Shown: piece by piece, positions 8,330 through 16,843 of the stretch
How the letters are laid out: the number at the start of each line of letters is the position of its first letter
Position numbering within the stretch: position 1 is the stretch's first letter
Source: Marinoscillum sp.
GTDB lineage: Bacteria > Bacteroidota > Bacteroidia > Cytophagales > Cyclobacteriaceae
Assembly: GCA_024305105.1 (NCBI GenBank)
Contig: JAMWZA010000032.1
Span: 1-44,291, forward strand
Direction of reading: 5' to 3'
Length of the DNA: 44,291 bases
Position numbers and translations under genes: made by a program
Notes under the pieces: generated by a model
What the model was told of the DNA's origin: nothing
What the model saw: only the letters and a program-made list of their open reading frames with translations
Databases searched by the model: none

Positions 8330-9847
8330 ATGTTTGTGCGCAAAAAGAAAAACCCAAGTGGAGTAGTAAGTGTCCAAATTATCGACAAGAGTAGCGGAAA
8401 GTATGTGGTCAGGAAAACAATAGGGTCCAGTAATGACGTTGATCAGATTGAGAAGTTGGCTTCTCTAGCTCATCAATGGATACAGGATCAAACCGGCCAA
8501 GAAATTCTGGATTTCACCAATTATGAAGAGCTGACCCGCACCGTACTTGACGGGGTTGCCGGGGTTACCATTTCGGGTGTAGAATTACTGTTAGGTCGTA
8601 TATTCGATCAAATAGGATTTGGTGAGATTGACTCGGACTTGTTTAAGCCCTTGGTATTGTCCCGTCTTGAAAGCCCTTCCAGTAAGTTGAAGACAACAGA
8701 CTACCTTTTCAAGTACTATTCGCTAAGTATCGATGTAGAGTCCATTTATCGCTATATGGACAAGCTCTACAACACCCAGAAGGAGAAAGTTCAGGAGATA
8801 AGCTACCATCATACCAGAGGGGTTTTAGCAGACGATATCAGGATGGTATTCTATGACGTGACCACCCTGTATTTTGAAATAGAGAAGGAGGACAACTTAC
8901 GTAAGACTGGTTTTTCCAAGGACGGCAAGCATCAACACCCACAGATCGTGCTGGGCCTGTTAGTAAGTGTGGGTGGTTATCCACTGGCATACGACATCTT
9001 TGAGGGCAACAAGTATGAAGGAGACACCATGCTGCCCATCATTGATGCATTCAAAGAGCGGTATCAATTTGAGCATTTAACTATTGTGGCTGACTCAGGC
9101 CTGATCAGTAACAACAACATAACAGAGCTGGAAGAAAGGGGTTACAGGTATATTCTGGGAGCCCGGATCAAAAACCAACCCAGCCAGGTCACCAAACAGA
9201 TATGTGCACTCGACCTGAAAAACGGGGAGAGTAAGGCCATCTGGAAAAGTGAAAATACTGTCCTTATCATCAACTACTCTGAGAAAAGGGCCAAAAAGGA
9301 TCTCTTCAACAGGGAAAGGGGGCTTAAAAGGCTGAAAAAGCAGGTTGCATCCGGCAAGCTCACCAAGTCAAACATCAATAAAAGGGGATACAACAAATAT
9401 TTAAAAATAGAGGGCGAGATGAACGTGGCTATTGACAGGGAAAAGTTCGAGGAAGATGCCAAATGGGATGGTCTGAAAGGATATCAGACCAATCACATAT
9501 CCCTATCAATGGAGGATGTCATCGAAAACTACCGGCAGCTTTGGAAGATCGAGAAGGCATTCAGGATATCAAAATACGACTTAAAGATCAGGCCCATATA
9601 CCACAGGAAACAAAGGAGGATTGAAGCGCATATATGTCTGTCTTTCGCCGCTTACAAGGTATACAAAGAGCTTGAACGCCTGCTGCATGAAAAGAAAGCC
9701 ACAATAAGTGCCGAAAAGGCCATCGATATTGCTAAAACCATATACAATATAAAGGTCAGGGTAATGGGGTCAGACCAAACAATCGTGAAAACCATCATCA
9801 CCAATGACGAACAAAGATATCTGGCCAATCTTTTTAACCTAATTTAG
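8330..9847 (+). CDS. IS1634-family DDE transposase
   Basis: This 505-residue transposase of the IS4 superfamily begins MFVRKKKNPSG, the usual N-terminal style of the IS1634 group. The catalytic triad can be read: D176 in FYDVTTLYFE, D255 in IVADSGLIS and E408 in YRQLWKIEKAFRISK. The last is the Y-x2-R-x3-E-x6-K signature of this superfamily. The long insertion between the second Asp and the Glu is normal for the family. No frameshift or internal stop is present, so the enzyme may be active. It starts about 100 bp inside the left terminus and stops 16 bases before the right inverted repeat. Confidence 0.95.
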   Translation: MFVRKKKNPSGVVSVQIIDKSSGKYVVRKTIGSSNDVDQIEKLASLAHQWIQDQTGQEILDFTNYEELTRTVLDGVAGVTISGVELLLGRIFDQIGFGEIDSDLFKPLVLSRLESPSSKLKTTDYLFKYYSLSIDVESIYRYMDKLYNTQKEKVQEISYHHTRGVLADDIRMVFYDVTTLYFEIEKEDNLRKTGFSKDGKHQHPQIVLGLLVSVGGYPLAYDIFEGNKYEGDTMLPIIDAFKERYQFEHLTIVADSGLISNNNITELEERGYRYILGARIKNQPSQVTKQICALDLKNGESKAIWKSENTVLIINYSEKRAKKDLFNRERGLKRLKKQVASGKLTKSNINKRGYNKYLKIEGEMNVAIDREKFEEDAKWDGLKGYQTNHISLSMEDVIENYRQLWKIEKAFRISKYDLKIRPIYHRKQRRIEAHICLSFAAYKVYKELERLLHEKKATISAEKAIDIAKTIYNIKVRVMGSDQTIVKTIITNDEQRYLANLFNLI

Positions 9848-9862
9848 CCTTGGGTGTCCCAG

Positions 9863-9875
9863 CGAGGAAAACAGG
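9863..9875. repeat. Right terminal inverted repeat of the IS
   Basis: CGAGGAAAACAGG, the exact reverse complement of 8227-8239. The right direct repeat follows immediately. Confidence 0.88.
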
Positions 9876-9949
9876 AAATAGTTGGAAATCATGTTTTTTA
9901 TTTCGCTAACCAGTTTGACAACCTGATAAGGAAAGATTGAATTATTCAT
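9876..9949 (-). pseudogene. Truncated duplicate of the small gene's N-terminus
   Basis: ATG at 9949 begins MNNSIFPYQVVKLVSEIKN, a copy of the start of the 7999-8190 gene with two changed codons. After 25 codons the frame enters the IS end and closes at a TAG inside it. It is a by-product of the long target duplication and is unlikely to be functional. Confidence 0.7.
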
Positions 9950-9985
9950 ATTCTTCCTAGTGAGTTTTATAATAAATTTAATCCT
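9876..9985. repeat. Right long direct repeat flanking the IS element
   Basis: This second copy of the 110-bp target duplication differs from the left copy at two positions. It covers the last two sense codons and the stop of the symporter gene, and a truncated start of the small downstream gene. Confidence 0.93.
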
Positions 9986-11417
9986 TCTTCCTGATGAAAA
10001 GTAACCCCATAAACGTTAGTGCACCATTCAAAATCAAGATTTCAAAACCAAATTTATAACCTCCCAGCCATGCTTCTGAATTGAGATTAATGATATAAGA
10101 AGCTGCCGGAGAAAGCAAGGTGATTAGTGGCACATATTGATCTTTGACGTTGATTTTAGTGAAAATACCGAGCGCGAACATTCCTAAAAGTGGTCCATAA
10201 GTATATCCCGCTGCAACGAACACTGCTGTAATCACACTCTGATCGTTAATGGCCTGGAAAACAAGAATAACGACAAACAGCACCAAGGAAAACGCGAGGT
10301 GAACTACTTTTCTGAGGGTCTTTTTTTTGTGATAATTGGCGGGAGTAAATCCTAAAAAGTCCACACAAAATGAAGTGGTGAGTGCTGTAAGTGCCGAGTC
10401 TGCACTGGAGTAGGCGGCCGCCGTGATTCCCAATAAAAACACAACCGCTCCAACCGTAGGGAAGTGATTGATCGCGAGCTCAGGAAACAAGTAATCGGTT
10501 CGAGCTGGGATGCTCATTCCGATTGATTCAGCAAATTGAAATTGGAGTAACCCAAGGCTCAGGAAGAGAAAATTGGCAATCACCAGGATTATGCAAAACC
10601 AAAAAACATTCTTCTGTGCATCTGACAGGGTTCTGCAGGTAAGGTTTTTTTGCATCATGTCCTGATCCAACCCTGTCATGACGATGGCGATGAATGCACC
10701 TGAAGCAAATTGTTTGAAGAAGTTTTTTCCACTTTGCCAGTCCCAGTTGAAGATTTTCATTCGTGGATCAGTACTCATGTTTTGTGTGAGTTCAGCCCAG
10801 GACCAATCCAGTTGATCCTTGATGAACACAATACTAAAAACAACTGCTGCGAGCATGAACGTCGTCTGAAGTGTATCTGTCCAAACGATGGTTTTTATAC
10901 CTCCCCTAAAGGTATAGATCCAAATCAATACAATGGTGACAAGCACAGAAACCCAAAATGGCAGATCAAAAGAATCGAAAAAGGATATCTGCAGTACACC
11001 TGCTACCAGAAATAGTCTGAATGATGAGCCAATAATTCTGCTCAGGAGAAAAAAGAAGGCTCCAGACTTGTAAGTCCAGAAGCCAAATCGTTCTTCCAGA
11101 TAAGAATAGATGGAAACCAGGTTCAATTTGTAATACAGCGGAAGCAAAATTTTGGCGATGACCCAATAGCCTACTAAATACCCAAGAACTACCTGAAAAT
11201 AATGGAAGTTGCTATTGCCCACTTCACCAGGAACAGAAATGAACGTAACGCCAGATAATGAAGCGCCAATCATCCCAAAAGCTACCAGATACCATGGGGA
11301 TTGCCTGTTGGCATTGTAAAAGTCACCTTCAGTGGAATTTCTGGAAGTAAACCACGATATGGCAATCAATACAAAGAAATATCCGAGGACAATACTCCCA
11401 ACAATTAGAGGACTCAT
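9978..11417 (-). CDS. Sodium:solute symporter (SSS family)
   Basis: This 479-residue inner-membrane protein has roughly thirteen hydrophobic segments. Features typical of the SSS family include an N-terminal FYNANRQSPWYLVAFGMIGASLSGVTF region, the central RGGIKTIVWTDTLQT segment and a serine-rich AAAYSSADSALTALTTSF stretch that contributes to the sodium site. It would import an organic solute with sodium; the substrate (sugar, sialic acid or other) is not evident. The gene ends RKKD at the edge of the right IS repeat, so its coding sequence is intact, but anything downstream in its operon is now separated by the IS. It is divergent from clpS, with about 80 bp between them. Confidence 0.93.
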   Translation of the reverse strand: MSPLIVGSIVLGYFFVLIAISWFTSRNSTEGDFYNANRQSPWYLVAFGMIGASLSGVTFISVPGEVGNSNFHYFQVVLGYLVGYWVIAKILLPLYYKLNLVSIYSYLEERFGFWTYKSGAFFFLLSRIIGSSFRLFLVAGVLQISFFDSFDLPFWVSVLVTIVLIWIYTFRGGIKTIVWTDTLQTTFMLAAVVFSIVFIKDQLDWSWAELTQNMSTDPRMKIFNWDWQSGKNFFKQFASGAFIAIVMTGLDQDMMQKNLTCRTLSDAQKNVFWFCIILVIANFLFLSLGLLQFQFAESIGMSIPARTDYLFPELAINHFPTVGAVVFLLGITAAAYSSADSALTALTTSFCVDFLGFTPANYHKKKTLRKVVHLAFSLVLFVVILVFQAINDQSVITAVFVAAGYTYGPLLGMFALGIFTKINVKDQYVPLITLLSPAASYIINLNSEAWLGGYKFGFEILILNGALTFMGLLFIRKKD

Positions 11418-11496
11418 CTGATTATCTAGTAGTTAGCGTGTAAGAAAACGCTCAAAATTGTGCCAAATAAATCACATACACTAATTTTGCGCTATT

Positions 11497-11787
11497 ATGC
11501 TAAAGATGGAGTTCGCACCAGAAATAGAAGAGCTAGTAGAGGTTGAAGAAGATCAGGGACAAGAGGATGTTAAAAACCTTGTAGTTCACAACGATGAATT
11601 CAACACGTTTGATCATGTGATCAACACACTGATAAAGGTGTGCAAGCATGATGCGCATCAGGCAGAGCAGTGCACGTACATAATCCATTATAAGGGGAAG
11701 TGCTCTGTAAAGAACGGATCGTTTAATGAACTGAAGCCGATGAAGGATGGTGTGACTGATGCAGGTATTTCTGCCACCATCGAATGA
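11497..11787 (+). CDS. clpS: ATP-dependent Clp protease adaptor ClpS
   Basis: This 96-residue protein matches ClpS, the adaptor that delivers N-degron substrates to ClpAP or ClpCP. The core reads [32 protein letters not shown]. It contains the N-D-[DE] segment and conserved helical positions of the substrate pocket, and ends in a beta strand around [13 protein letters not shown]. An N-terminal acidic extension of about 25 residues precedes it. ATG at 11506 is an alternative start. The stop overlaps the start of recR (ATGA), so the two are translated as a pair. This linkage has no obvious functional reason. Confidence 0.92.
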   Translation: MLKMEFAPEIEELVEVEEDQGQEDVKNLVVHNDEFNTFDHVINTLIKVCKHDAHQAEQCTYIIHYKGKCSVKNGSFNELKPMKDGVTDAGISATIE

Positions 11788-12398
11788 TGGAGTACCCTTC
11801 CAAATTAGTGGAGCAAGCGGTAGAGGAAATATCGAAGCTCCCGGGTATTGGTCGTAAAAGTGCACTGAGGCTGGTGTTGCACCTATTAAAACAACCGGAC
11901 TCACAGACCTTTTCTTTGGCAGAATCACTTCAGGAACTCCGTACCAGGATTAAGTATTGCGCTACCTGTCACATCATAGCAGACACAGAAGATTGTACAT
12001 GTAAAACACCTTCGCGGGATGTAACCACGATTTGTGTGGTGGAAGATACTCCGGATGTATTGGCCATCAGAAATACCGGACAGTACAATGGCATGTTTCA
12101 TGTCCTTGGCGGCCGAATTTCACCAATGGATGGCATTGGACCCGAAAACATTAAAATCGACTCGCTCATTTCACGAGTTGATGCACCGGATAGTGAAGTC
12201 AAAGAAGTGATTCTTGCGCTCAGTTCTACTATGGAGGGGGATACCACGTCTTTCTACATTACCAAAATGCTGAAGAAAACCGGCATAAAGATCTCTACCA
12301 TTGCTCGCGGAATACCAGTAGGAGGAGAGTTGGAGTTTGCGGATGAAGTAACCTTGGGTAGAAGCATTGCTACCAGAACGTTGTTTTCAACAGACTAA
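11784..12398 (+). CDS. recR: Recombination protein RecR
   Basis: This 204-residue protein is full length for RecR, which loads RecA at gaps together with RecO and RecF. In order it shows a helix-hairpin-helix ([17 protein letters not shown]), a four-cysteine zinc motif ([15 protein letters not shown], with C-x2-C and C-x-C), and a Toprim domain beginning [17 protein letters not shown] and containing YHVLGG-like [16 protein letters not shown]. The C-terminal Walker-B-like segment [19 protein letters not shown] is also typical. Two adjacent ATG codons (11784 and 11787) could serve as the start; the first overlaps the clpS stop by four bases. Confidence 0.97.
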   Translation: MMEYPSKLVEQAVEEISKLPGIGRKSALRLVLHLLKQPDSQTFSLAESLQELRTRIKYCATCHIIADTEDCTCKTPSRDVTTICVVEDTPDVLAIRNTGQYNGMFHVLGGRISPMDGIGPENIKIDSLISRVDAPDSEVKEVILALSSTMEGDTTSFYITKMLKKTGIKISTIARGIPVGGELEFADEVTLGRSIATRTLFSTD

Positions 12399-12493
12399 AT
12401 GGATTGCCTTATTTGGTAATCAATATATCCAAAGCTGGTTTTTGCCCCGTAATAACATTATTTTAGAATAGTCACCAACTCAGTATCGCCTGA

Positions 12494-14362
12494 ATGCTTA
12501 ATCTTTTACTTATCATCAATCTTCTATCAGGCGTGAACCGACTTGATTCCATAGCCACACTGCCGGATAGCTTGCCTGATGTGAAGATACATGCCTATGA
12601 ATCTTTTATTAACAGTGGAGCTAATGATTTAGAAATAGCTTCAGCGCGACTTGGCTTGGGAGATCAGTTTCAAAACTTAAGGTTCCAGGACCGGGCACTT
12701 GAGCAGTATGATCAAGCTCTGGAGGTTTTTCAATCGCTGAGTGATTCTTTAGGGATTTATGAGACATTGATTAAAATATCTCAAGCATATTCTACCGTTC
12801 AGGAGTTTGAGAACTCTTTAAAGTATGCTCAGGAGGCCGTCTTGTATAATTCCGATATCAACCAACTTAAAGTCACTAATCACCGGCTTGGGTACATTTA
12901 TTTTAACCTCAATAAAACAGATTCAGCAGAAAAGTATCTGAGATTAGCCGTAGAGCAGTATAATGCAACCAACAGTGTTCCGGTAGCTTCCCTTTTGATG
13001 CTGGCAGGGTTGAATATCAATATGGGCAAATATCAGACAGCATTGCGAGCTATGCTTCAATTAGAGCAATTGGGTATCTCTTCCGGTTCTCTCACATCCC
13101 AGTATTACACCTACAATTTTATTAGCGCATTGTATAAAAAGCTTGGGAATGAAGCGCAGAGCGCGGTTTATCGTTCAAAAAGAGATTCTCTAAACGTTTC
13201 GCTGGATCAGGTTTCGAGTCCTCTGGATTTTCTGGAAACGAATGTGATTGCAGATACCCTTTCCAATGATTTTATAAATGCCATTGCCAATCAAAGGCTC
13301 TATATCGACCAGTTAAAAAAGATTTATAAAAATGACCTTTCCACACAATTAGCCAATTTTCAGAAAGTTTATGAACTAAGGGAGAAGGAAGGAAAAATAG
13401 ACCTTTTACAGAAAGAGAATGAGCTGTATGAATTGCGGCAAAAAGAAAGCAGGTCTTATGTAGTCATTCTGTTTTTGAGTGTTATCATTCTGTCGTTGAT
13501 CTTATTTATTGGATATAGGGTTCTGATCTCCAGAAACAAAACCAATCAAGAGTTGAAATCCTTGAACGAACGGATTTCTGTTCAGAGTAAGGACCTGAAA
13601 GAAAAGAATGAGTTGCTGGAGCAAACTATTGGAGATCTAAAAGGAACCCAATCCCAATTGATCCAATCGGAGAAAATGGCTTCTATTGGTTCTTTCGTTT
13701 CTGGTGTTGCACATGAGCTTAACAATCCGATTAACATTCTAAATGGAGGCCTTCAGGTCATTGAGAGGAATCTGAAAGAGATGAGTTTTGAGCACGGTAA
13801 GGACTCGGACCTTATAGACGACATCAATGTGATGCTCAAAGAATCGTCATTCAGTATCACTAAGATCAATCGAATAATACAAGCTTTGATTATTGCTACC
13901 TATACTGATAGAACGCCGGTGGAAGTAGACTTTACAGAAATCGTGGACAACGTCAAGATTTCCCTTCGGGAAGAAACGGTGAAGGGCAATGTGAAATTTA
14001 TTCAGGAAGTAGAGTCTGTCAAATTCAAATGTTTTCCCAATCGCATCCATCACGCAATCAAGTCTATATTGGAAAATGCTTTTTATTACGCAAAAAAATC
14101 CAACACAAACGAGCAGTTTGTCCGCATAGAAATCAGGGAGAAGTCCAAAGGATTGGTTGTTAAAATAGAGAACAGTGGGCCGACAATTCCTGAAGACGAT
14201 CTATTGAAAATATTCGACCCATTCTATACTACAAAGGATGACGGAGAGTCACCGGGACTTGGGTTGTATTTTGCTTTTAGTGCTGTGGAAGAACACCGAG
14301 GAAGTATTTCTGCGAGCAACAAATCTGGCAACGTCGTATTCACCATGCGTTTGCCTAAATAG
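12494..14362 (+). CDS. TPR-containing sensor histidine kinase
   Basis: This 622-residue membrane kinase has a periplasmic part of about 300 residues made of tetratricopeptide-like helix pairs (e.g. YDQALEVFQSL, ENSLKYAQEAV, DSAEKYLRLAV), one membrane helix at about 321-341 (SYVVILFLSVIILSL), a coiled coil, then the kinase. H407 in the H-box GVAHELNNPIN is the phosphorylated histidine. The N-box is SILENAFYYAKK. The G-box region reads FDPFYTTKDDGESPGLGLYF. The first residues (MLNLLLIINLLSG) look like a short signal segment. Proteins of this layout signal to response regulators in Bacteroidota; no response regulator is adjacent, so it is an orphan. The signal is unknown. Confidence 0.92.
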   Translation: MLNLLLIINLLSGVNRLDSIATLPDSLPDVKIHAYESFINSGANDLEIASARLGLGDQFQNLRFQDRALEQYDQALEVFQSLSDSLGIYETLIKISQAYSTVQEFENSLKYAQEAVLYNSDINQLKVTNHRLGYIYFNLNKTDSAEKYLRLAVEQYNATNSVPVASLLMLAGLNINMGKYQTALRAMLQLEQLGISSGSLTSQYYTYNFISALYKKLGNEAQSAVYRSKRDSLNVSLDQVSSPLDFLETNVIADTLSNDFINAIANQRLYIDQLKKIYKNDLSTQLANFQKVYELREKEGKIDLLQKENELYELRQKESRSYVVILFLSVIILSLILFIGYRVLISRNKTNQELKSLNERISVQSKDLKEKNELLEQTIGDLKGTQSQLIQSEKMASIGSFVSGVAHELNNPINILNGGLQVIERNLKEMSFEHGKDSDLIDDINVMLKESSFSITKINRIIQALIIATYTDRTPVEVDFTEIVDNVKISLREETVKGNVKFIQEVESVKFKCFPNRIHHAIKSILENAFYYAKKSNTNEQFVRIEIREKSKGLVVKIENSGPTIPEDDLLKIFDPFYTTKDDGESPGLGLYFAFSAVEEHRGSISASNKSGNVVFTMRLPK

Positions 14363-14539
14363 TTATCTTTTTTTCGTAAGTAAATTATAGGATAGTAGTA
14401 GTGCTATGGAAATGGCCATAATGAAGAAGTACCATCTAGGCTCACCTTGTTTCCAGGTGGTATAAAAGTAGGCTGCGCTGAATGCCATTACCGCTGTAAC
14501 CAGCGTGTAGCTGAGATATTTTAATGCTCTTGGATCCAT
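14363..14539 (-). CDS. Small two-helix membrane protein, 58 residues
   Basis: A complete frame runs from ATG at 14539 to TAA at 14365-14363 and encodes 58 residues starting MDPRALKYLSYTLVTAVMAF. Two hydrophobic segments are separated by the polar loop YTTWKQGEPRW, and the C-terminus is basic (LLTKKR), suggesting a membrane hairpin. It ends directly against the stop of the convergent histidine kinase gene. No family is recognised. The regular membrane-protein pattern and the tidy fit against its neighbour support a real gene. Confidence 0.7.
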   Translation of the reverse strand: MDPRALKYLSYTLVTAVMAFSAAYFYTTWKQGEPRWYFFIMAISIALLLSYNLLTKKR

Positions 14540-15010
14540 TTTAGTGCAATTTGCCTTTTAAATTTTAGAAAATAAACGAAAAACCAGACTTTGAGTGCCT
14601 TACTTAACTCTTTAAAAATCAGGTAGGGTACAGAATAGACTGCTTCATACTTGTAACATGAGTTCGTTAAAGCAATTGATGAAATGAATTGTCTTTTCGA
14701 CCACAGGAGAAATCTTACTCTTAGTCAAAAGCAGATTGAATAATCAACAATTTCTTATCGATTTAGGCAGATATCTTCGTTTTATTGCACAATATGACCG
14801 GGTCACGCTGACAGTTTTTGGGCTGTATTTAAATCGAACTCAAGTTTTGTAGTTATATTTTTTAGAACAAGATTTTCAAGGGACATCCTGTTTTTTTGAA
14901 AGAGGAACTTAATCTGTTAAGAATTAAGTGCTTGTGATCAATTTAAATAGAAGAAATACACAGCGATATCTCTATAAGTAAAGTATGAATTGATTGATTA
15001 TAATTGCTAA
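14540..15010. other. Intergenic region upstream of the DUF6377 regulator
   Basis: About 470 bp of AT-rich DNA with no convincing gene. One short stretch around 14685-14742 reads, without a start, as HRRNLTLSQKQIE then a stop, vaguely like the start of an XRE helix-turn-helix. This may be chance or a remnant. The region must hold the promoter of the regulator and, on the other strand, of the small membrane protein. Confidence 0.4.
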
Positions 15011-16651
15011 ATGCGCTGGACAGTAATTATAGTCTTTTGTTTTTCCTTTTTTATAGCAAAGTCTAACGAGCTAGATTCATTAATGTCATTGTTGGATGAT
15101 GAGATAAAAAATAAATCAAGATACGAGCAGATGAAGAAAAATAGGATTGAAGCAATCCTATCATTTCTCAAAAAGCCTGCTTTAGATTCGCTAGAGAGGT
15201 TCAGGTATAATAAACTTTTGATAGGTGAATATGAAAAATACAATTTTGATTCGACTGTATTGTATATTCAAGCCAATCTCAAAATCGCTCAGGATATCGG
15301 AGATAAAAAACTGGTTAATGAAACCTGGATAACCTTAGGGGCCAATTTAAGTAATGTCGGCAGAAGCAAAGAAGCTGAAGATGTATTGTCTAAAGTCGAT
15401 CAATCCTTCTTAGATCGTCAGAATAAAATTAGGTTTTACAACGTTCAGCGAAGACTATATGAAAACCTTTCTTATTATGCCTCTACTGAGAGTTTCTTGA
15501 AATATTATCAATCGAGGTATAATCATTATAAGTCCGAATTAATGAAGATTCTTCCGGAGGATCATGAGGTGTATCTCGATATCATGGAGAAAGACCTTTT
15601 GGATCAATCGCATCCTGAAAAATGTCTGAGTATCAATCAACAGCGGCTCGAAAGGACAAGAATTGGTGAGCCAAGATATTCATTGGTGACCTTTCAGAGA
15701 TTTCTTATTTATCAAGCTACTAGAGAGTATGACCTGCAAAAAAAGTATTTAATCCTCTCAGCCATTTCTGACATTCGGGCAGTGGTAAAGGACAATGCTT
15801 CATTGACAATTCTTGCATCTATTCTTTATGAAGCAGGAAACACGGAGAAGGCATATTATTATATCAAAAGCGCCTATGAGGATGCCATCAAGTTCAACTC
15901 CATTCTCAGGTTCGAAGAAATTTCAAAAACGCTATCGCCAATTACCAGGTCCTATCAGCAGCTTTCAGATCAACAGAAAGACAGACTAGAATCGAACATC
16001 ATAATCATCAGTCTGCTGAGTCTGGTTCTGGCAATTACGATATTTTTCATCTACAGGCAGGTGGCCAGACTTTCTGTAGCCAGGAATGATTTAAAAAAGT
16101 CTTTAGAGGATTTGAATACAACAAATGATCAATTAAAGGAAGCCAACCAAAAGCAAGAGTTACTTTACAATGATTTGTCAGAATCAAATCTTGTGAAAGA
16201 GCATTACATTGGCAATTTTCTCAATATTCATTCTGAATACATCGATAAAATAGATGATTATCAAAAATTGGTGAAGCGTATGCTGATGGGTCGTAAGTAC
16301 ACTGAGCTGCTGGATCAAATCAATTCTGGACGATTTGTGGATAGAGAAATAAAGGCATTCTACACCACTTTTGATCAGGCATTTTTGTCTATCTATCCTG
16401 GGTTCATTGAACAATTTAATGACTTACTTAAAGAAGGGGAAGGGATACAATTATCCGAGGGAGAACTATTGAATACAGAACTTCGAGTATTTGCGCTTAT
16501 TAGGTTAGGAGTGGATGATAGTTCATCTATCGCCAAGGTCCTGAGATACTCTGTAAATACCATATATAATTACAGAGTAAAAATCAAAAACAAAGCAAGA
16601 GGAGATAGGGGTGAATTTGAGAAAATGGTACAGGAAATCGATGCCTTTTAA
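15011..16651 (+). CDS. DUF6377-type transmembrane transcriptional regulator of the PUL
   Basis: This 546-residue protein has an N-terminal signal-like segment (VIIVFCFSFFIAKS), a periplasmic TPR-like helical region, and one membrane helix around residues 330-352 (IIIISLLSLVLAITIFFIY). A coiled coil follows, then a cytoplasmic domain starting near SNLVKEHYIGNFLNIHSEYIDK, and a C-terminal helix-turn-helix around RLGVDDSSSIAKVLRYSVNTIYNYRVKIK. This order is that of DUF6377 proteins, one-piece sensor-regulators found next to SusC/SusD genes in Bacteroidota. It stands just upstream of the susC gene on the same strand, so it probably senses a glycan signal in the periplasm and controls this PUL. 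The start follows an AT-rich 470-bp gap. Confidence 0.88.
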   Translation: MRWTVIIVFCFSFFIAKSNELDSLMSLLDDEIKNKSRYEQMKKNRIEAILSFLKKPALDSLERFRYNKLLIGEYEKYNFDSTVLYIQANLKIAQDIGDKKLVNETWITLGANLSNVGRSKEAEDVLSKVDQSFLDRQNKIRFYNVQRRLYENLSYYASTESFLKYYQSRYNHYKSELMKILPEDHEVYLDIMEKDLLDQSHPEKCLSINQQRLERTRIGEPRYSLVTFQRFLIYQATREYDLQKKYLILSAISDIRAVVKDNASLTILASILYEAGNTEKAYYYIKSAYEDAIKFNSILRFEEISKTLSPITRSYQQLSDQQKDRLESNIIIISLLSLVLAITIFFIYRQVARLSVARNDLKKSLEDLNTTNDQLKEANQKQELLYNDLSESNLVKEHYIGNFLNIHSEYIDKIDDYQKLVKRMLMGRKYTELLDQINSGRFVDREIKAFYTTFDQAFLSIYPGFIEQFNDLLKEGEGIQLSEGELLNTELRVFALIRLGVDDSSSIAKVLRYSVNTIYNYRVKIKNKARGDRGEFEKMVQEIDAF

Positions 16652-16843
16652 AATAATTGCAATACTTTGGTCTTTTAATACGTCCACTTTTCCAAAATCC
16701 TAATTTTCGCATAAGTTCTTGGTAATCAGTAAATAGGAGTTTTAACCACCTGTTTGAAATCCACTTTTTAGCTACCAGCACTCTTTTCAGACTATTCATA
16801 AATATAGCTTGCTCGAATAATCACAAGCATAGCTTCAAAGTTT

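Larger units (their letters stand above)
8227..9875 (+). mobile_element. IS1634-family insertion sequence with long target duplications
   Basis: A 1649-bp element is bounded by perfect 13-bp inverted repeats (CCTGTTTTCCTCG at 8227-8239 and its complement at 9863-9875), with weaker matching further in. It contains one transposase gene and is flanked by 110-bp direct repeats. The founding members IS1634 and IS1549 are known to create unusually long, variable-length duplications, so this feature supports the family call. A second motif, TTGGGTGTCCCAG, is found near both ends in the same orientation (8293-8305 and 9850-9862). It contains the palindrome TGGGTGTCCCA and may bind transposase. The element sits between the symporter stop and the next gene of its operon. 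Confidence 0.92.

Noticed and set aside
8227-9875. Composite transposon carrying cargo
   Set aside because: Only one IS copy with a single transposase gene; the flanking repeats are duplicated host DNA.
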